The translations under genes were made by a program, and so were the position numbers. From assembly GCF_024347355.1 (NCBI RefSeq), contig NZ_AP025465.1, forward strand, positions 1,674,001-1,738,000: DNA of 64,000 nt, read 5' to 3'. Below, one piece after another: positions 61,648-64,000 of the stretch. Positions within the stretch are counted from its first letter, which is position 1, and every line of letters begins with the position of its first letter. The stretch is from Vibrio chagasii (GTDB lineage Bacteria; Pseudomonadota; Gammaproteobacteria; Enterobacterales; Vibrionaceae). Under the pieces are notes generated by a model. That model was given only the letters and a program-made list of their open reading frames with translations. It did not search any database and was not told the DNA's origin.

Positions 61648-63231
61648 TTGATCTCCACAGCAAATATCACCCAACAATTCGGCGCTAAGCCACTTTTCGA
61701 AAATATTTCAGTTAAGTTCGGCGAAGGTAACCGTTACGGTTTAATCGGCGCGAATGGCTGTGGTAAATCGACGTTCATGAAGATCCTATCTGGTGAACTA
61801 GAGCCGACTTCTGGCAATGTAAGCTACGATCCAAACGAGCGCGTAGCTAAGCTAAACCAAGACCAATTTGCTTACGAAGAATTCACGGTAATCGACACGG
61901 TTATCATGGGTCACAAAGAGCTATGGGCTATCAAACAAGAGCGTGACCGCATTTACTCTTTGCCAGAAATGAGCGAAGAAGACGGCATGAAGGTAGCTGA
62001 TCTTGAAGTTCAGTTCGCTGAAATGGACGGTTACATGGCAGAAGCGAAAGCGGGTGAGCTTCTTCTTGCTGTTGGTATTGAAGAATCACAACACTTCGGT
62101 CTAATGAGCGAAGTAGCACCTGGTTGGAAACTTCGTGTGCTTCTAGCGCAAGTTCTGTTCGCAGACCCGCATATCATGCTTCTAGACGAACCAACGAACA
62201 ACCTGGACATGGATACCATCAAGTGGTTGGAAGATACGCTAAACCAACGTAACTGCACAATGATCATCATTTCGCACGACCGTCACTTCCTAAACTCTGT
62301 ATGTACACATATGGCTGACCTAGATTACGGTGAACTTCGCCTGTTCCCGGGTAACTACGATGAGTACATGACGGCAGCAACTCAAGCGCGTGAACGTCTA
62401 CTGTCTGACAACGCTAAGAAGAAAGCACAAATTGCTGAACTTCAAACGTTCGTTTCTCGTTTCTCTGCTAACGCATCTAAAGCGAAGCAAGCAACGTCTC
62501 GTGCTAAGCAAATCGATAAGATTCAACTTGAAGAAGTGAAAGCTTCTAGCCGTCAAAACCCATTCATTCGTTTTGAACAGTCTAAAGAGCTATTCCGTAA
62601 CGCACTTGTGGTTGAAAACCTATCTCAAGGCTTCGAAGAAGACCTATTCAACAAGTTCGATGCGATCTTCGAAGTAGGTGAGCGCGTTGCGATCATCGGT
62701 GAGAACGGTGTGGGTAAAACAACACTACTGAACACATTAGCTGGCGAACTTGAAGCTCGCACTGGTGGGTACAAGTGGTCTGAAAACTCAAACATCGGTT
62801 ACTACGCTCAAGACCACGCACATGACTTCGAACAAGACATGAACTTGTTCGATTGGATGAGCCAATGGCGTCAAGAAGGTGAAGACGAGCAGGTGGTTCG
62901 TGGCTTCCTAGGTCGTATGCTATTTGGTCAAGACGACATTAAGAAATCAGTTAAGGTAATTTCTGGTGGTGAGCAAGGTCGTATGCTTCTTGGTAAGATC
63001 ATGATGCACAAGCCAAACATCCTACTTATGGATGAACCAACTAACCACATGGATATGGAATCTATCGAAGCGCTTAACTTGGCTCTTGAGAACTACAAAG
63101 GCACATTGTTCTTCGTATCTCACGACCGTGTATTCGTAGACTCTCTAGCAACGCGTATCCTTGAAATCAAAGATGGCAAGATCAACGATTTCCGTGGTAC
63201 TTACGCTGAGTTCCTAAAAGCACGTGGCTAA
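61648..63231 (+). CDS. ybiT: ABC-F family ATPase YbiT
   Basis: A 527-residue soluble protein with two ATPase domains. First: [37 protein letters not shown]. Linker with basic helices ([21 protein letters not shown]). Second: [55 protein letters not shown] proteins bind the ribosomal E site and modulate translation; YbiT is one of the four in E. coli. The TTG start agrees with the family start and follows AAAGG. No antibiotic-resistance extension in the linker. Confidence 0.95.
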   Translation: MISTANITQQFGAKPLFENISVKFGEGNRYGLIGANGCGKSTFMKILSGELEPTSGNVSYDPNERVAKLNQDQFAYEEFTVIDTVIMGHKELWAIKQERDRIYSLPEMSEEDGMKVADLEVQFAEMDGYMAEAKAGELLLAVGIEESQHFGLMSEVAPGWKLRVLLAQVLFADPHIMLLDEPTNNLDMDTIKWLEDTLNQRNCTMIIISHDRHFLNSVCTHMADLDYGELRLFPGNYDEYMTAATQARERLLSDNAKKKAQIAELQTFVSRFSANASKAKQATSRAKQIDKIQLEEVKASSRQNPFIRFEQSKELFRNALVVENLSQGFEEDLFNKFDAIFEVGERVAIIGENGVGKTTLLNTLAGELEARTGGYKWSENSNIGYYAQDHAHDFEQDMNLFDWMSQWRQEGEDEQVVRGFLGRMLFGQDDIKKSVKVISGGEQGRMLLGKIMMHKPNILLMDEPTNHMDMESIEALNLALENYKGTLFFVSHDRVFVDSLATRILEIKDGKINDFRGTYAEFLKARG

Positions 63232-63307
63232 TCTAGGCTAGTGCTTCGGACAACCGCTGTTTGTAGACATCGATAGTCTGCAGATAACAGAAAGTGTCCT
63301 TATAGAA

Positions 63308-63349
63308 TTAAAACGCCCTTATCAGCATAAAGCGATAAGGGCGTTTTTT
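63308..63349. terminator. Terminator after ybiT
   Basis: AAAACGCCCTTATC and GATAAGGGCGTTTTTT arms around a ten-base loop. Strong and symmetrical; it also ends the convergent chemoreceptor gene. Confidence 0.9.
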
Positions 63350-63404
63350 ATTACCTACAGTGTATTCAGAGGTGGTGACAGCCCACAACAAAGTAGGCTA
63401 CACA

Positions 63405-64000
63405 TCAGTATTTAAACTGAGCCACAATCTTCTCTAGTTTCACACTCACGCTCGATACCTGTTCACTACAACGCACTGATCCTGATACTACGGTATATGT
63501 ATTACTTGCTAGATGAGCGATGTCGCTAATGTTTCGGTCGATCTCCGCTGATACCATGGATTGTTCTTCTGATGCTGTCGCTATCTGACTGTTAAGGTCG
63601 AACATCTCTCCGACTTGAAAGTGGATACCTTCAATCGCATTGACCACATCTTTAGTCTGGAGCTTAACTTGTTCGGTTTGCTCCAAGCTTGCCGACATCT
63701 TAGCGACTGTCTTTGCAATGCCGGACGTTAAACCATGGATAGTCGATTCAATTTGATGGGTTGAGTCGTTAGTCATTAAAGAAAGCTCTCTCACTTCAGA
63801 GGCGACCACCGCAAAGCCTCGTCCATGATCGCCTGCACGTGCAGCTTCAATCGCCGCGTTAAGCGCGAGTAGGTTAGTTTGTTCAGCAATTCCCTGAATC
63901 GTCGTTACCACTTGATTGATTTCACGGCTCTGTTCTTCAAGCTGCACGATTAAATCTTGCGACTCTGCAATGTTCTCGACTAACACATTGATACTCGTAT
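63405..64000 (-). CDS. Methyl-accepting chemotaxis protein, 3' part only (cut by window edge)
   Basis: The last about 198 residues of a chemoreceptor. The reading frame is open to base 64000, so the N-terminus lies beyond it. Visible parts are the signalling tip [20 protein letters not shown] followed by [15 protein letters not shown], and the descending coiled coil with QIATASEEQSMVSAEIDRNI. The sensor part and hence the ligand type are not visible. The C-terminus lacks a CheR pentapeptide. Third receptor of the window. Confidence 0.93.
   Translation of the reverse strand, partial: TSINVLVENIAESQDLIVQLEEQSREINQVVTTIQGIAEQTNLLALNAAIEAARAGDHGRGFAVVASEVRELSLMTNDSTHQIESTIHGLTSGIAKTVAKMSASLEQTEQVKLQTKDVVNAIEGIHFQVGEMFDLNSQIATASEEQSMVSAEIDRNISDIAHLASNTYTVVSGSVRCSEQVSSVSVKLEKIVAQFKY

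Noticed and set aside
1-64000. CRISPR arrays, tRNA or rRNA genes, prophage or insertion sequences
   Set aside because: No regularly spaced repeats, cloverleaf motifs, rRNA stretches, transposase or phage structural genes were recognised anywhere in the window.

Overview
The window looks like a piece of a Vibrio chromosome. It carries Vibrio-type integron cassettes with attC (VCR-like) remnants, a syp-type exopolysaccharide locus, families largely restricted to vibrios (DUF3802, DUF2960), NorM, a secreted ATP-dependent DNA ligase, and abundant chemoreceptors. The gene content recalls the Splendidus clade, but that placement is inference. No rRNA, tRNA, CRISPR array, prophage or insertion sequence was seen.

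Region 1 (1-5820) is a run of seven same-strand single-gene cassettes (VOC, GrpB, LysE, rhomboid, SDR, a possible papain-fold protein, DUF6817) plus a GNAT gene. They are separated by attC-like segments of about 110-130 bp, most of which have lost one or both recombination boxes. No integrase is present, so this is a decaying attC cluster or the eroded end of a larger integron. Region 2 (5821-9500) holds small accessory genes: LysE, a frameshifted RraA-like gene, two membrane/hypothetical proteins, YnfA and DUF6434. Region 3 (9532-12022) is a genetic ruin. A LysR regulator is broken by a short internal deletion. An RND efflux operon is reduced to the 5' end of its adaptor gene fused to the 3' part of its outer-membrane channel gene.

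Region 4 (12200-31970, minus strand) is a syp-like exopolysaccharide locus: sypA-B-C-D, then a betaine/choline-type ABC transporter, a stand-alone HPt protein, sypG, one glycosyltransferase, a Wzy-type polymerase, and sypM-N-O-P-Q-R. I found three sigma-54 promoters with exact GG-N10-GC spacing, before sypA, the polymerase gene and sypP. Each has a TTCTCA-type element about 60-95 bp upstream, as expected for SypG control. Homologues of SypE, SypF and a Wzx flippase are missing from the locus.

Region 5 (32160-47135) is mostly core: an exported ATP-dependent DNA ligase, norM/ribE (divergent), fructosamine kinase, DUF3802, an NlpC/P60 lipoprotein, a chemoreceptor, azlCD divergent from ridA / cysteine-desulfidase-like gene (frameshifted) / YheO-DauR regulator, a sterol-desaturase-like hydroxylase, a DTW tRNA-modifying enzyme, nagK and DUF2960. 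Region 6 (47353-55946) joins a tungstate ABC transporter operon (tupA, tupB, tupC) to molybdenum-cofactor genes (mobA, mobB-moeA fusion), divergent from an NtrC-type response regulator and its histidine kinase. Region 7 (56205-64000) has a Cache chemoreceptor, an MscS-type channel coupled to a large membrane P-loop protein with a defective Walker A motif, the ABC-F protein YbiT and a chemoreceptor cut by the window edge.
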